In this document: positions 33,527 to 44,418 of the stretch, piece after piece | Layout of the letters: each line of letters opens with the position of its first letter | Position numbering within the stretch: the stretch's first letter is position 1 | Source of the DNA: Cryptomeria japonica | Lineage: Eukaryota; Streptophyta; Pinopsida; Cupressales; Cupressaceae | NCBI RefSeq assembly: GCF_030272615.1 | Contig: NC_081406.1 | Span: 477,058,900-477,122,899 of the forward strand | DNA length: 64,000 bases | Direction: 5' to 3' | Program-made: the position numbers and the translations under genes | The notes under the pieces: model-generated | The model's input: only the letters and a program-made list of their open reading frames with translations | Database searches by the model: none | What the model was told of the DNA's origin: nothing

Positions 33527-33964
33527 AAGGGCGAAATTTGACATTTTGGTCTCTCCGTTAGGATCATTTTATGGAATATAACATTTAAGTATAAGTGACA
33601 TTTCCTTATATCTTTCTTCTTTCTTATACTTTAAGTTATATTCCATATATACTGTCAGGATGTTTGAGAGTGGTTTTGGGCCTCCAGGAGTTATATTGCA
33701 AAATCTAGTTTTTGGAGGATTCTTCAGTTTTCCAGACTTAGTCAAATTTCAGGATCAGGACATTCCAGACTTAGCCAAACTTCAGGGCATTTGAAGATCA
33801 GGATGACATTCCAGACTTTATCACTCACCAACTTGACCTAGCTTGGACCTTCAAGAATGATACTCACTCACCAAGCAAGACCCAATTAGCAACAAGAGCA
33901 AAACCAGGCCCTAAGGAAGACTCTCAAAGAAACCCTAATTCAGACTCGTAATAAGTTTTTTTGG
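33527..33964. repeat. Insertion inside the hAT element, bounded by a 17-bp direct repeat
   Basis: gtaataagtttttttgg occurs at 33510-33526 and again at 33948-33964. The DNA between carries a long stem: about 23 bases from 33573 (ggaatataac..ataag) pair with about 33630-33652 (cttatac..atattcc). The same stem and following sequence recur at about 38831-39045 in the ORF-less element. This looks like a fragment of such an element, inserted with a long duplication or copied in during repair. Confidence 0.5.
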
Positions 33965-34110
33965 CCTTGCGGGGCGCTGCCCCTCGACCTCGCCCTGTAT
34001 CGCGACAGGGAGCACGCAAGGGGCATTGCCCCTTGACCCCACCTTGGGGGTGCTGCCCCCAAACCCCTGTCGAAAAATATGGGGGAAACTGCATCGATAG
34101 AAGTAGAGAA

Positions 34111-34371
34111 AATTTAACCTCCGAGTCTGACATTGATTGGATCGACCAGATAGATATAGAGGTTGAGATTGTAGCCATGGTAGAGGAGGAACGGAGAGCA
34201 CGAGCACAGACAGGAGATTCAGAGGCAGATAGTGACACGGATGTTCCTGATGTTGGTGAGCATGGCATGGTGTCACGGGGAGCGGCTATGGCAGTCGAAT
34301 CATCTAGGACCTACCTTAGACGCCTTCGCAGGGGGCTGGGGCTGGAGGGTGCAAGCTCCTCTGAGCCATAG
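34111..34371 (+). pseudogene. C-terminal tail of a hAT-like transposase
   Basis: An open segment ending at 34371 encodes an acidic tail (DWIDQIDIEVEIVAMVEEE) followed by SSRTYLRRLRRGLGLEG. The minus-strand segment at 37838-38113 encodes a clear relative (WVDQADREAEAVAMAEEED, then SSKTYLRRLSRR), inside an element with the same kind of ends. Only this tail survives; no catalytic residues are present. Placement in hAT rests on the YARNG termini and the 8-bp duplication of the second copy. The ORF extends further 5' to 33961, but that part lies in unrelated GC-rich DNA. Confidence 0.5.
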
Positions 34372-35102
34372 ACTTGTAGTTGTATTTACCTTTGGTATTT
34401 GTATGAAACATTTGATGATGATCATATGATGACATGGATTTTTTATTCCATGAGTTTTGTAATATTGTATACATTTGACAATATTTATATATCTATGTTT
34501 GTTATTTTCTTCAGCTACAATTTGCGTTTATGCTTATGTGATTGATGTATACTTGTGTATGTAATCAAATGAGCCGAGTTTGATGATGTTATTGTGTCTT
34601 TAAGGTGTATTCAATAAAGGGTGTCTGAAACAAGTTTTAAATATTTAAAAATCTCTAAATTTCTTGAGTTTTTCACTATCCCGAGTCCAGTCGAGTCTGG
34701 GGCCGAGTCTGACGCCGAGTCTGACGCCGAGTCCGAGTCCGAGTTGGCCTTGCCGAGTCCGAGCCGAGTCCGAGTCCCGTTTCTTTGGGTCACTACCTAC
34801 AAATATTGTAAAAGAAGATATTCATATAAGCATTTATTGCCATGGTTTTCTCCCGTTAGGGTTTCCATGTATATATTTTGTGTTCTATTTGTGTTCATAG
34901 TAGTTAGATCTCATGTGAATAATATTATACAATGAATATGCTTATGAGATAAGTTATATGATTGTGATTAAAGTTCAAGAAGTAGAAGTTTATTAATATA
35001 CTGATTCACCCCCCCCTCAGTATATTCTTGTACTCTTCAGCTTCTTCTATCACAAATGAAATAGGAGGTTGTTGGGTTGGCTACCAAGAGGATCCTACAT
35101 AG

Positions 35103-35264
35103 AAAAACACATGTGGAAGTCCTTTGGAACATGAGATGACTCTTACCTCATCCCAAGGGTCATGCATTCGAGAGGATGTAGAAGAGATTGAATCTAGTAA
35201 TCACATATTAGATTCTTTGGAGCTACTTAGAGATAATGATGTCGATCATAATTCTCTTTCACCC
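35103..35264 (+). pseudogene. Unidentified coding remnant, 5' part
   Basis: Open in the frame of codon 35103 up to the insertion point of the 35265-39759 element (..HNSLSP). It continues in the same frame after that element at 39765 (LKEYLVSPNKL..). The sequence is acidic and polar (EDVEEIESSNHILDSLELL). An in-frame TAG lies at 35100-35102, and more open sequence is visible before it. I do not recognise the protein; a LINE ORF or retroelement gag-like protein is possible. Confidence 0.4.
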
Positions 35265-36095
35265 TGTTAACGTGTTTTTTATGACAGCATCGAACACAAA
35301 ATAAAGTTGCCTAACGGTCACTTCACTGTCTCTTGATCAAAGTGCGATTGCATGCTAAGATTGCAAGAAGTTCAAACAATCGACTCCAAGGTTCCTTTAT
35401 GTTACGGACGTGACTCAGTTGGCTGATGTGATTGCTGGTAATCCAAGAGGCCTTATGTTTGGATCGTTCTTTCACTTGCTATGGCTGGAACTCCATCATC
35501 AGATATGGCAATTTTGCGATGCTCCTACTTCAAAGGGACTAAAATGAACTGAAAATAAAGGGGAAAAGGGTTTAGAAGGATCTAAATCTACTCGTAAGGG
35601 CAATGATATCAATGAATAGTGCTTTGGTGGACAAATTCCAATCAAACCAAGCTCTGCTTCGCCAAGTTTAACTACAACTCCACAAGAACCGGTGCAATCT
35701 TCTGGGGATGCTAGAGGATTTTCAAATTGAGAAAGTGCATTTGAATACCCAAAAAACGGCACAATCCAAACGACTATCCACAATCAAACTTAGCACAAAT
35801 TTAGGGGTTCAAGCTAACTTTACACAACATCTTATAATCAACAAGATGCCAAAAGTATGAACCATGGAAATCCATCAAACACCATTACATTCTCCATTGA
35901 AATCAAAGCACTTTATCTAACAACTGAGAAAATAAAATTCTACTCTAAGTGAGGAAGGTTAAACCATGCAAGTTTTGAAAAAATAACTTAAGTGGACACC
36001 ATCAAAGAACAATGTTTCACTATTATTATCTCAAAAACTTATCGCAACAATTTCGTACAAAGCTCCCTCCTTTTTACAAATGAGGGGGTCACCCC

Positions 36096-36103
36096 TTTAT
36101 ATA
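36096..36103 (-). promoter_or_regulatory. TATA box of the ORF-less element
   Basis: Minus strand TATATAAA within CCCTATATAAAGGGG. It is strong by plant standards and lies at the family-typical distance from the left end. Confidence 0.6.
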
Positions 36104-36795
36104 GGGACCTCAAGCCATGATTACATGCAAAACCCTAATTAAGGTTTGCCCAAAAGATTCTCCACTCAAGATGCAACAAGGTGGGAATCAACAATTAATA
36201 CCCCATAAAGCCCATATACAATAAATTACAATCCTGCCAAAAATGGCACCCATAAAGCATTAGTTAACCATTATATTCAAAAAGTGCCCACTATGCAATG
36301 AATGTACCCTCATGCAAAAATTGCGCATGATGCCATAAATGCACCATCATCTCCTAAATGCAGCGGCTACATGCAAAAGGAATCTGCCATAAATTCAACA
36401 TGCAATGACCGGGTCGCCATTTGGTCAAATATTTCAGCAATGAATGTGCCACCATACTGCCATGCGTTCAATAGATCCTCACCATGCAAGTGGACCCCGC
36501 CATCGTATATCCGCTCCTGCACATCTAGAATTGTTGGAGAGAGAAAATTTGATTCAGGAAGAATTTTCTTGAAGTCTCTTCAACTTTCCTTGCTTGGAGA
36601 AGGTTTTCCATCAATTTTCACCATCTCCTATTTTTTAGGAATTTTCCACAAATTAGGGTTTCAAGTCCAGGAGGAAGAGAATTCTCCTATGAATCCAAAT
36701 CTGTAAAATTTTTGAAATTTGGATGTGATTTGATTCCCGAGAATAGATTTTTCAAAAAGAAATTCAAGGAGGAATTTCTTGTCCAGTTCATCCTT

Positions 36796-37015
36796 GATTC
36801 CGTCCTGAAGGAAGGAATTTCCACAACACGGCCAAATTTTCACATTTCTTGGAATTCTGTCTTGAAGGAAGGAATTTCCATCACTTAGTCAATTTTTCCA
36901 CTTTCCTGGAATTTTGTCTTGAAGAAAGGAATTTCTATCACTTAGTCAATTTTTCCACTTTCCTGGAATTCTGCACCTTGGGTGCATTTCTTTCTTGAGG
37001 AAGGAATTTTTTGTG
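36796..37015 (-). repeat. 57-bp tandem repeat, four units
   Basis: Units start near 36796, 36851, 36908 and 36965 (about 57 bp apart). Each has ggaatt(c/t)tgtc..gaaggaatttc, whose ends ggaatt/aatttcc are self-complementary, followed by a spacer such as atcacttagtc. Confidence 0.65.
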
Positions 37016-37497
37016 CTCTTTGAATTCATCACACATGCAGGGAGCTTTTTGATCAATTTGCCACATTTCCTATTTTTTAGGGATTTCCCTAAAATTTAGG
37101 ACCCGGGTCCAGTAGAGAGAAATCTCTCACGATTCCAAATCTGCAAAAAAAATTCGGATTTTAATAAGATTTGGTGTCTAAAAATAGAAATTTTTAAATT
37201 ATTCTCGAGGGGATTTCTTGCATTTCCATTCCTCAACCCTCAAAATTCTCCTTTGCCTTGGAAATTTCCATCCTGCACTTTCAAACTTAGGCGTGGAACG
37301 TGAAATTCAGCTTGCCTTAGAAAATTTTCAACTTCCTCATTGGGCTTGGAATTTTGACTTTGATAGAGGAAATTTATCCTTTCCATGCTCTTCCATGATA
37401 CCTTGACTTAGGCACCTGCCTTTGGACGTGGGCAATGATTCCGCACTGGTAAGGAATTTTGTGATTTTGAAGCTTTCCATGACCATCAAGTTTTGGC

Positions 37498-38316
37498 CAA
37501 AGTTCCCAGACTTGGACTCGGTAAGGCTGACTCGGCTCGTGACTCAGCAACGACTCAACAAAATAAGAAAACCCTTTAAATTTAGAGATTTTTAACGATT
37601 TAAAACTTGTTTCATACACCCATTATTGAATTAAGCTTAAAGACACTATAACATCATCAAATAGAAGCTAATTTGATCACATACATAAACATACATCCAT
37701 CACATGCGTAGAAATGTAAATTGTAGCTGAAGGAATTAGAAAACATGAGTTATAAATGTTGTCCAATGTATATAAAATCCATGACTTCAAATGTTCCCAA
37801 ACATATATGTAACTGTAAAGTGTAAACAAAAACAAGTCTATGGCTCATGCTCTGGCTCAGCCTCGTCTATCTGCCTTCTAGAAAGGCGTCTAAGGTAGGT
37901 CTTGGATGACTGAGTAGCCATAGTCTCTGCCTGTGATGTGCCAGTATGAGTAGCCATAGGTGTTGTGCCTGATCGTGCTCTATCCTCCTCCTCTGCCATA
38001 GCCACAGCCTCAGCCTCTCTGTCTGCCTGGTCAACCCACTCAAGGTCCTCATCAGTGAAGACTGGATCGGTGGACTCAGTGAGCCAATCGGACTCGAGGT
38101 CGACTTCCTCTAGAGTGATCGGACTGCACTTTTTTAAGTGACGCCGGTCGGGTCACGACTCTCGGGCTCGGCGAGTCAGCGAGTGACTCGTTGACTCGGC
38201 GAGTTAGGCGAGGCACGCCCCCTGACCTGTCTGAGCCCTGGTCAGTGTCACTGTGACCCGACAGGGGTCACTGGGCCCACTGACTCGCGTGACTCGCCGC
38301 GAGTCACGAAACTCTA
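37498..38316 (-). mobile_element. hAT-like deletion derivative, 819 bp, with 8-bp target duplication
   Basis: The left end CAAAGTTCCCAGACT and the reverse complement of the right end, TAGAGTTTCGTGACT, both fit YARNG. They are flanked by identical gttttggc at 37490-37497 and 38317-38324, the duplication length expected for hAT. The ends are rich in gactcg words. The only coding trace is the transposase tail (37838-38113), lying next to the CAAAG-type end exactly as in the copy at 33277. It is inserted in the ORF-less element. Confidence 0.65.
37838..38113 (-). pseudogene. C-terminal tail of the same hAT-like transposase
   Basis: Minus strand frame ending at a TAG (37838-37840). It encodes an acidic segment (LEEVDLESDWLTES), then WVDQADREAEAVAMAEEED and SSKTYLRRLSRR, ending EPEHEP. 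It is homologous to 34111-34371. Nothing upstream of this tail is kept, so the element cannot supply its own transposase. Confidence 0.5.
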
Positions 38317-38402
38317 GTTTTGGCACCCTGGTACCTTCCTTAGGCTCAATTCTCCCTAAGGCAAGGAATTCTTAACTTCAACATTTTTCCATGCATCATC
38401 CA

Positions 38403-38780
38403 CTTTGGCGCCCTTCCATGTCTTAGGGCGGAATTTTGTTAGGAAGAAGGAATTTCATCACATTGAAGGTTTTCTAGGATAACACCTCTTTGGCGCCTTC
38501 ATCATGGCTTGGGCGCTAATCTCCTTTAGGCGTGGAATTCTAAACTTTCTCCATTCTCCTTGAGCACTCCACTTTAGTGCCCTCCCTTAGACCCTTGGAG
38601 TAGGGCGGAATTTTCACTAAGTGGTGGAATTCACAATTTTCCATGCTTTCCATGTCAACTTCACTTTGGCGCCCTTGGTGAATTATGGGTGCTAAAACCA
38701 CCTAAGCAAGGATTTTCACATTCTCCACATTCTCCATGGACTCCTTTGTTTGGCGCCCTTGGCCAAACTTGGGCGATGAA
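38403..38780 (-). repeat. About 85-bp tandem repeat with ggcgccc hairpin core, five units
   Basis: Cores start at 38403, 38488, 38571, 38664 and 38748 (spacings 85, 83, 93 and 84). Each has ttt(gg)cgccc, a loop of about 10-20 nt, then gggcg, often followed by gaatt. CGCCCT/AGGGCG arms pair in the first unit and GCGCCC/GGGCG-like arms in others. This is the counterpart, in a different sequence, of the hairpin array at 9625-13038. The unit is about half as long. Confidence 0.6.
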
Positions 38781-39719
38781 TTCACATGGGGAAGGATTTT
38801 TATGATTTTTCCTCATTCTCTTCATCAGGATATATATAAAATATAACATTTAAGTATAAGTGGCATCTTCAATGTCTTTTTCCTTTCTTATACTTTAAGT
38901 TATATTTCATATATATTGGCAGGATGTTTGAGAGTGGTTGCAGGTCCCCTAGGAATCATAATGCAAATTCTAGATTTTGGAAGATCTTTCAAATTTTCAG
39001 ACTAAGTCAAATTTCAGGCCATTTCCGGATCAAGATGACATTGGTGGATTGATGTGAATTTCTAGACTTACATGATTTTGCATGCTTTCTTCTTCTGGAA
39101 TAGGAGTTCCATACTAACCATTTTTTTTTATCCAAATTGTCTGCCTTCTGACTCTTCCGGATTTAGAAATGGTCTTTAGGAACGTTCAGTCTTCAGCGTC
39201 TTCAGAGATATTCAGCTTTCAATGTTTTCCTGTGAAGATCCTGCCAAAAATAGATTTTCCCAAATAGTAAGTGTTTCAAAATGTTAGGGTTTGGACAAAA
39301 TAGGTTAGGAAAGCACTTACTAAAAATAGAAACTTGCTAAAAATAGAAATTACTAAAAATAGTAAGTTTGATTATCAGCAAAATTAGACCAATTCGGGAG
39401 GAAGTGAAACTTACTAAAAATAGTAAGTGCTCAGAATTCACTAAAATTTTACTGGGTGGTACCTTGAAGGGTTCTGATTCTAGTTCTAAGTCTAGTTTTT
39501 CAAAAACCCTAAAAGAAACCCCTAAAATCTAGGACTGAAGGACAAAACCCTAAAATGACCAAAACAGGCCCTAGACTTCACCAAATTTATTCAAACGAAG
39601 AGCAGACTTGATCAAATTGACCCCAAAACGCTTGCAAAGCAGAGAAACTGACGAGATTGCTGCGAAAAGACCCCAAAAACGCAAGCCAAAAGACCAGGAG
39701 GGCCTAAAAAGTAGGGGGT

Positions 39720-39736
39720 CCCCATTTGCAATGGGG
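39720..39736. repeat. Terminal palindrome of the ORF-less element
   Basis: ccccatt-tgc-aatgggg, followed by cgatgtgtgaaaac and gtcacaaca at the terminus. It is equivalent to 13444-13460. Confidence 0.7.
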
Positions 39737-39759
39737 CGATGTGTGAAAACGTCACAACA

Positions 39760-40419
39760 CACCCCTCAAGGAATACTTGGTATCCCCTAATAAGTTAATG
39801 GTTATGGATGAGAGGAGTAATCTTTCAAATGAAAGTGAATTAGAAGATGCATTGCGTAACAACTCTAATCACTTTGAGGGAAATAAACAAGGAACTGTGG
39901 CATTAAAAATTGAGGAAAGACAATTATGGGTCACAAAAGAGAGAAAGGAAAGAAACGAATCACAAAAGCACAAATTCAAAGAAGGATAGAGACAAGCAAA
40001 TGGGAAAACTCTTTGAGGAAGCAATGTCAAGCAAAGAACCAGAGAAATTGATGGATAGTGCTGAAGACGTGGAGAGGCCTCTATGACTATGTGAATGGTG
40101 GAATGAGAAAGCTGAACATGCCAAGATGATATCTTCTAAAGCAAGAATGAACTTGCAGAAAATTAAGCAAAGGCATGGACACGTAGATGAGCAAGAGATG
40201 AATTTCTAAACTAAAGATTGTAATTCAAATGTTGCATCAAGAGTTCCACACACAAATTTACCTAGACAAGAATCTCAACAAATAATGTCAAAATATTTGG
40301 ATGTTGACATACCAAAGGAGGAGAGTGTAAAGGGATTAGCAATTGAGGGTCACGAAGCCAAGCAAAAGGAAGCTAAATTGATATGTGATCGACAAGCATT
40401 ACAAGAAGTGGAAAATTAG
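39760..40419 (+). pseudogene. Unidentified coding remnant, 3' part
   Basis: Continues the frame of 35103-35264 to a stop at 39987-39989. After a frame change it runs from 40000 as a lysine/glutamate-rich sequence (EEAMSSKEPEKLMDS, later YLDVDIPKEESVKGL) with two in-frame stops, ending near 40419. The consistent polar composition over more than 600 bp suggests a real former gene. The family is unknown to me. Confidence 0.4.
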
Positions 40420-41560
40420 GATCCAGTCACTAAACAATTTAACAAAAGAACAGAAGAGGGACTAAGGAGATCGACGAACTTGGCAACATCCATGAAACCT
40501 ATGTATGACAATTGTCCCAAAGAATCAGCTAATAGAAGTTGGGACCAGCAACAAGTTAGGTTTGGTTGTGAAATCAAGGGTAACTTTCGGTCGACTTGCA
40601 CTTGGCATGATTGGATAACTTTGTTGTGCATTAAACAATTGCTATCTTGGTGACAATTCATAGTTTTGCATCGTGCTATCATGCCCCTACCGTAAAGAAT
40701 AACAAATAAAAAATATATAATGATTGCCACCATTATAAATATTATTGAAAGCCTACGAAGAGCAGAAATCCTAATCATCCTAGTCGGTAACTTGCTTTGA
40801 GTGAATGATATTAATTGTCATCCACCTTTAGGTGATGGTTAATTATTATTAAAACAAGTGATTCTTGAACAAGTGCAACTGGAAGGAATGGGCAGCAGGT
40901 GTGAATAGGTGTATTGCTTAAAGACAAAAGGGCATGACCCTTTTCACTATGAAGGGTATTAAAGGGAGGAAGCCTCAACTATAGCAGGCATGGAATGGTA
41001 AAGGAAAATAAGCAGAAAAGGAATTGAAATCAGAACTGGAATTAATATAGCATCAATACTAAAGAGATAAATCTGATGAATAAGTAGAATTATAGACCTA
41101 TGCATATGTGTTCATGCAATAGCAACAATTGCAGAAATTAATGATCTTTGTGAGTAATCTACATCCTTCTGTTTATTATATGTGATAAGGGATTCGTTTA
41201 ATAAACTATTTTGAATATAGAGAAATAGATTGCAAATAGGAAGGACAACCAGCATTCTGAGTTCATGAGAGGTGATGGAATACTAGCCTTCATGCTCTTA
41301 TCAAGTACACCACAGGAAGACTGGCCTTCCATGCTCGTGGGCCACGGGGTGGAATGGAAGACTGATCTTCCATGCCCTTGGGCTTGATCAAGGAGGATGA
41401 CTAGCCTCCAAGGTGAACTGGGGGATGGAAGGGTGACCCACCTTCCATTCTCTTGCAGTACAAGGGCGACCAACCTTGAGGCCGTGGTTTGCAAATGTTT
41501 CAACAAATTCCTAATGAGATTATTATGGGAATCCATATTGAAATGGCTATTGCTTATTTG
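40420..41560. other. Gene-free region with LTR-like promoter and hairpin cluster
   Basis: A block gggcatgacccttttcac followed by gggtattaaaggg (about 40930-40968) resembles the promoter blocks near 29160 and 32650, suggesting a plus-strand LTR. About 350-500 bp further on lies the hairpin cluster at 41315-41478. No coding region is supported. Confidence 0.35.
41315..41478. repeat. Cluster of five short hairpins with varying stems
   Basis: The hairpins are 41315-41330 (ggaag..cttcc), 41354-41373 (atggaag..cttccat), 41392-41409 (ggagg..cctcc), 41425-41448 (atggaagg..ccttccat) and 41461-41478 (caagg..ccttg). Stems are 5-8 bp and perfect; loops are 6-8 nt and often contain gac or gact. Stem sequences differ between copies, but the two arms always match each other. 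Confidence 0.65.
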
Positions 41561-41562
41561 GA

Positions 41563-43007
41563 TTTCAATATGAATGATGTTTATGGATATTGTGATGTTT
41601 ACTAATGATTATGTGAGTAAACATTGAGGTATATGGGTAGCCGAGTTGCCCCTTGTCTTTGGTCACTTTTAGTAGTGGTAAATCATAAGGTGTTTGTCGC
41701 TTCAATGACCTACACTTTCCATTGACTATGTTTTGGAGAGGTTGTCCAACTCCTCCAGCCTCAAGTTTCTTAAACCATTGCTCCCTCTTCTCTAGCTTTC
41801 TAAGTTTTTCCACCTTAGGGTGAAGTATCTTGCGATCACTGGTTCTTTCTTCAAGAGGGTTTTTAGGTAGTATTTGATGTGCTACAATTGGTTTGTTTTG
41901 AAAAGCTATATTAAGGGTCTCTCAAGCTACCTAGGCCTCTTCTAAGTTTTTTCTAGACAACTCACCTCATTATTAATCTAGGTGTTTTTGTCTTTGTAGT
42001 TGTGATATGATGATCCTATTAGTGGATTACCAACCAAATGAACATTTGATGCGCTTTGCCTTAATTTGGATTTTGTTGGAGCAGAATACCTTGGCTCTAG
42101 GTTAGGTGGTTGAAAAAGACATACTTGTGTGATTTTTCTTGCCTATCATAAGTGTTGGTGTCTTCAAAATTGTAGTAATTAGAAATTGGTGCCATTGCAT
42201 CTCATAGAAGAGACCTTATTGAATGTGGGGATAAGAGGCTCATTAGAGGGGACCTGCCCCTAATCTCTATTTGATTTTAACATATTTTGGGGATACCAAA
42301 GGTACTATAGAATAATGGAATGAATGCGAAAGTGAGAAAAGAGAGAGGATGGAATGAAAACGAAACATGGAAAATGTGAAAAAATCTCACCAAAAAGGAT
42401 TTGCAAGTTCATATCTAGTTCACCAAATATGTGGTCCCTTGAATCAACTTAACAAACATGAATGAGTTGAACCCAAGAAGCCACATGCATTGCACCATTT
42501 CTAATGGCATTGATTGAGTAACTCTTGCTCTTCTTGGAAAAGATTGCTAACTTGTAGAAAATATGATTGATTACTGTCTTTGTATGAAAGAAGACTATCA
42601 CAAATGGTAGCAAAATAATTGTATAGTAGGAGTCACATTGGTAGGTTTGCTCACTTCTCAAGGGAGGAGCACTTGGTGGCTAATTGTGTTGTTTATTTGT
42701 TGAGGTGGGGTTTCATGTTGTCTTGCAAATTGTTGAAGGGAAGTTGTGGTTGTGATTCTAATGTTGGTAGGAGGGTCACTGGCTCTATTTCCAATTAAGC
42801 TTGTTCATTATGAGTTGAAAGGTCTTTAGCCTTCACTCTAGTTCTATCAATTCTTCTAAAAGTGTGAGTCCTCTTGCTCAAAACTCTTCCCTCATGTTCC
42901 TTTTTTAGCTTGGTGGATTCCCCCTGGATCTTCACTTGTTCTTGGGCTTTGTCTTCAGCCAACATTTCTTGAATTGGTAGGTTTTCTTGGATCTCACTTA
43001 ACACCAC
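41563..43007 (-). pseudogene. Possible coding remnant of unknown type
   Basis: Two minus-strand open stretches with protein-like composition: 41813-41565 (KLRKLEKREQWFKKLEAGG, open upstream to about 41905) and 43007-42795 (EDKAQEQVKIQGESTKLKKEHEG). They are lysine/glutamate rich and interrupted. A retroelement gag-like or linker region is possible. I see no motif, so this is weak. Confidence 0.25.
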
Positions 43008-43009
43008 TG

Positions 43010-44418
43010 CACTCCAATCTTATTTGTAAGACACAATGAGTGTAAAATTCTTAGTGAGGGAAAAGGAAGATTAAAAGGGATGCTCTAGTGCTACTTGTTT
43101 AATTTTGCTTATGTTTGCTAGTGTGACCTTTTTTTGTGGATTTGTTGAGATTCGTTTATGTTGAGTGGCTTAATATTTGTTGGGTGCCTGATGATGTTAC
43201 GAAGGGCTTTTTTTGTTTTTTTTGTTTTTGTAGTTTGATGATGATTTGTCTAGATGGACTAATCTAAATACATTCAAACACAAACCTAATTTACCCTTCC
43301 GTTTTTCCAAAAACCAAATGTGATCAAATAAATCTAGTTTGTAAAATAAATTTCTTTTCTATACTTTTGGATGAATATAATTAAATAAAGTTTCTTAGAT
43401 GCCAACACCACATTCTTCTTTTGCCCATTTTCTTGTGAGTGAAGAAATCTCTTGTTTTTCAAGTTTGCTACGCAATTCAAGAATAAAGAAATGCAACTAA
43501 TCTAGATCTAAATCCATTAAAAAAAATGAAATTCTTAAATCTAATCCAAGAAAATGTAAATGATGTTGCTTTTTCTAGGCAAGAGTGATTGTCTAATTAC
43601 TAACTATGCTGTTTTCCTTTTCAAAATAAATCTAGCGTAAAACATAGGTACTTGTAAAGTGAAGAATCTATGAAGAAGTCTTGTCAACATTCCTTGTTAG
43701 GAGATCCAACCTCTATATCTTCACCAACAATAGAATGCTCCTTTCTGGTAGTGAGAATTTAGGGAAGTTGTGATCTAGGAAAAATCGAACAATAACTCTA
43801 AAAGTAGAGAGAAGTTTTGAACCTTGTGTGAAAATTAGGAAGTGACACGAGTCTTGTGTAGAGCATAGGAACGTTGCAAGGGTATTTAGAGTAGGGATAG
43901 CCTAACTCTTCTAATGGTGATTTAGAGTCCTCTTGAGAGAGAGGGAAATGAATGAGACCTTTTTCCAAAGAGATAGCCACAAATGCAAAATGAACAACCT
44001 CTTAGATGCCATGGTAGGGTAGGTATAATAGGTAGGAAGCTTCACAATTAGGGGGAAGAGATTGGGAGATAATTGGAGAGATGATTATGACTTAAGATGA
44101 GAGAGGAGTTTGTCAAAGATGAGGTTTAGTTAGGATTAGAATCAATTCTCAATTAGAAACAAAAATGGTGGCAAAATGGTTATAACTAAAGAAGTCAATC
44201 ATCGTCCAAATATGATTGGGTCATATCTTTTAGGGGTCTAGGTTAACCCTTTCCTAGGGCAGATTACCTTGGTGACCCTACAATTGAAGGTCTCAAATAG
44301 GGTTTTGTAAGAGCACGAGAATTTAGAAGCTGGTTTGGGGTTCGAAGAGGTGAAAAAGAGGCTAAGAGAAGCACTAGAAGCACAAATAGACTACTGTCAA
44401 ATTAAAAATTATTGAGAA
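43010..44418. other. Unassigned AT-rich stretch
   Basis: I see no gene, RNA or clear repeat here. It ends in gagaa (44414-44418), the left copy of the copia target duplication. Confidence 0.4.

Larger units (their letters stand above)
33277..34787 (+). mobile_element. hAT-like deletion derivative with GACTCG-rich ends
   Basis: The left end TAGAGAAACGAGACTCG and the reverse complement of the right end, CAAAGAAACGGGACTCG, match at 14 of 17 positions and both fit YARNG. Both ends (33277-33480 and 34676-34787) are packed with gactcgg/ccgagtc words, probably transposase-binding repeats. Only the transposase tail survives internally (34111-34371). A 438-bp segment bounded by a 17-bp direct repeat lies inside. 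The flanks are ttggtacc (left) and tcactacc (right, two bases outside the stated end), a 5 of 8 match, so the target duplication is weak or mutated. Confidence 0.55.
35265..39759 (-). mobile_element. ORF-less member of the LTR-like element type (solo LTR-like)
   Basis: The termini are TGTTAACGTG on plus at 35265 and TGTTGTGACG on minus from 39759. Both are flanked by caccc (35260-35264 and 39760-39764). The ends correspond to those of the 4451-13483 element. Minus strand has TATATAAA at 36096-36103, 831 bp from the left end, and a terminal palindrome at 39720-39736. Without the hAT insertion (827 bp) it is about 3.7 kb. It carries no coding region but has two sets of tandem hairpin-forming repeats. 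Removing it with one caccc joins an open reading frame in phase. Confidence 0.7.

Noticed and set aside
34621-34935. 104-aa ORF with repeated S, P and E
   Set aside because: It runs through the gactcg-rich transposon end; the composition is explained by the repeat.
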